Source of the DNA: an uncultured Collinsella sp.
Lineage (GTDB): Bacteria; Actinomycetota; Coriobacteriia; Coriobacteriales; Coriobacteriaceae
Assembly (NCBI GenBank): GCA_958439775.1
Contig: CAUBWQ010000048.1
Location: forward strand, 1 to 6,883
DNA: 6,883 nucleotides
Direction: 5' to 3'
Both the position numbers and the translations under genes were made by a program. The notes under the pieces are model-generated. The model ran no database searches. It had not been told where the DNA came from and saw nothing but the letters and a program-made list of their open reading frames with translations. Shown here piece after piece: positions 6,792 to 6,883 of this stretch; the stretch's first letter is position 1; every line of letters begins with the position of its first letter.

Positions 6792-6821
6792 AGTATATAT
6801 ACACTATATACAGTTATGCAA
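6792..6821 (-). promoter_or_regulatory. Promoter of the GntR-ABC operon
   Basis: On the minus strand, TTGCAT (plus 6816-6821) and TATACT (plus 6792-6797) are separated by 18 bases, close to the sigma-70-type consensus. Transcription would begin near 6785, giving a leader of about 40 bases to the GTG at 6743. The region is strikingly AT-rich compared with its surroundings. Confidence 0.55.
6793..6811. promoter_or_regulatory. Inverted repeat overlapping the -10 box, probable regulator operator
   Basis: GTATATA (6793-6799), TACAC, TATATAC (6805-6811) is a perfect 7-base inverted repeat with a 5-base centre. It covers the -10 hexamer and part of the spacer of the operon promoter, so a protein bound there would block RNA polymerase. 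The adjacent YtrA-type regulator is the obvious candidate; its family tends to use symmetric GTGTA/TACAC-type sites. Confidence 0.5.
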
Positions 6822-6883
6822 GAGACAAATACGGAATAGCCCACCGGCGCCGCGCTTGCTCCAAAACAATCTCAATTTGTAAC

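Overview
The window looks like chromosomal DNA from a moderately GC-rich actinobacterium, most likely a gut Coriobacteriia member such as Collinsella. This is a judgement from the combination of a histidine kinase with tandem periplasmic binding domains, strong AGGAGG-type ribosome binding sites with some GTG/TTG starts, a CCGGCAGTTGGGGAC-type dispersed palindrome, and a YtrA-type regulator/ABC operon. No rRNA, tRNA, CRISPR array, phage gene or transposase gene was found.

Layout. (1) 9-2135, minus strand: a sensor histidine kinase with two periplasmic solute-binding domains and a HisKA domain. Its reading frame stops just after the N-box of the ATPase domain, probably because of a frameshift at the very edge of the window. 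(2) 2136-2333: a divergent intergenic region holding a 58-bp imperfect palindrome of repeat-element type. (3) 2334-4759, plus strand: a small two-TM potassium channel-like protein, a LOG-family (TIGR00730) nucleotide hydrolase 36 nt downstream, and then a ClC-family chloride channel/transporter with its own probable promoter. (4) 4844-6743, minus strand: an operon read leftward of a YtrA-type GntR regulator, an ABC ATPase and an ABC-2 permease. It starts at an AT-rich promoter at 6792-6821 that is overlapped by inverted repeats, probably the autoregulatory operator.

The main point of interest is the ABC ATPase. It is spread over three reading frames. The first break removes the whole Walker A region (about 25 residues, a net loss of 3n+1 bases), and the second break lies just after the H-loop. 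The regulator and permease on either side are intact. As written, the exporter cannot hydrolyse ATP. Together with the truncated kinase this gives three frame disruptions in 6.9 kb, so real gene decay must be weighed against sequence or assembly error. I did not find a clearly new biological system here.
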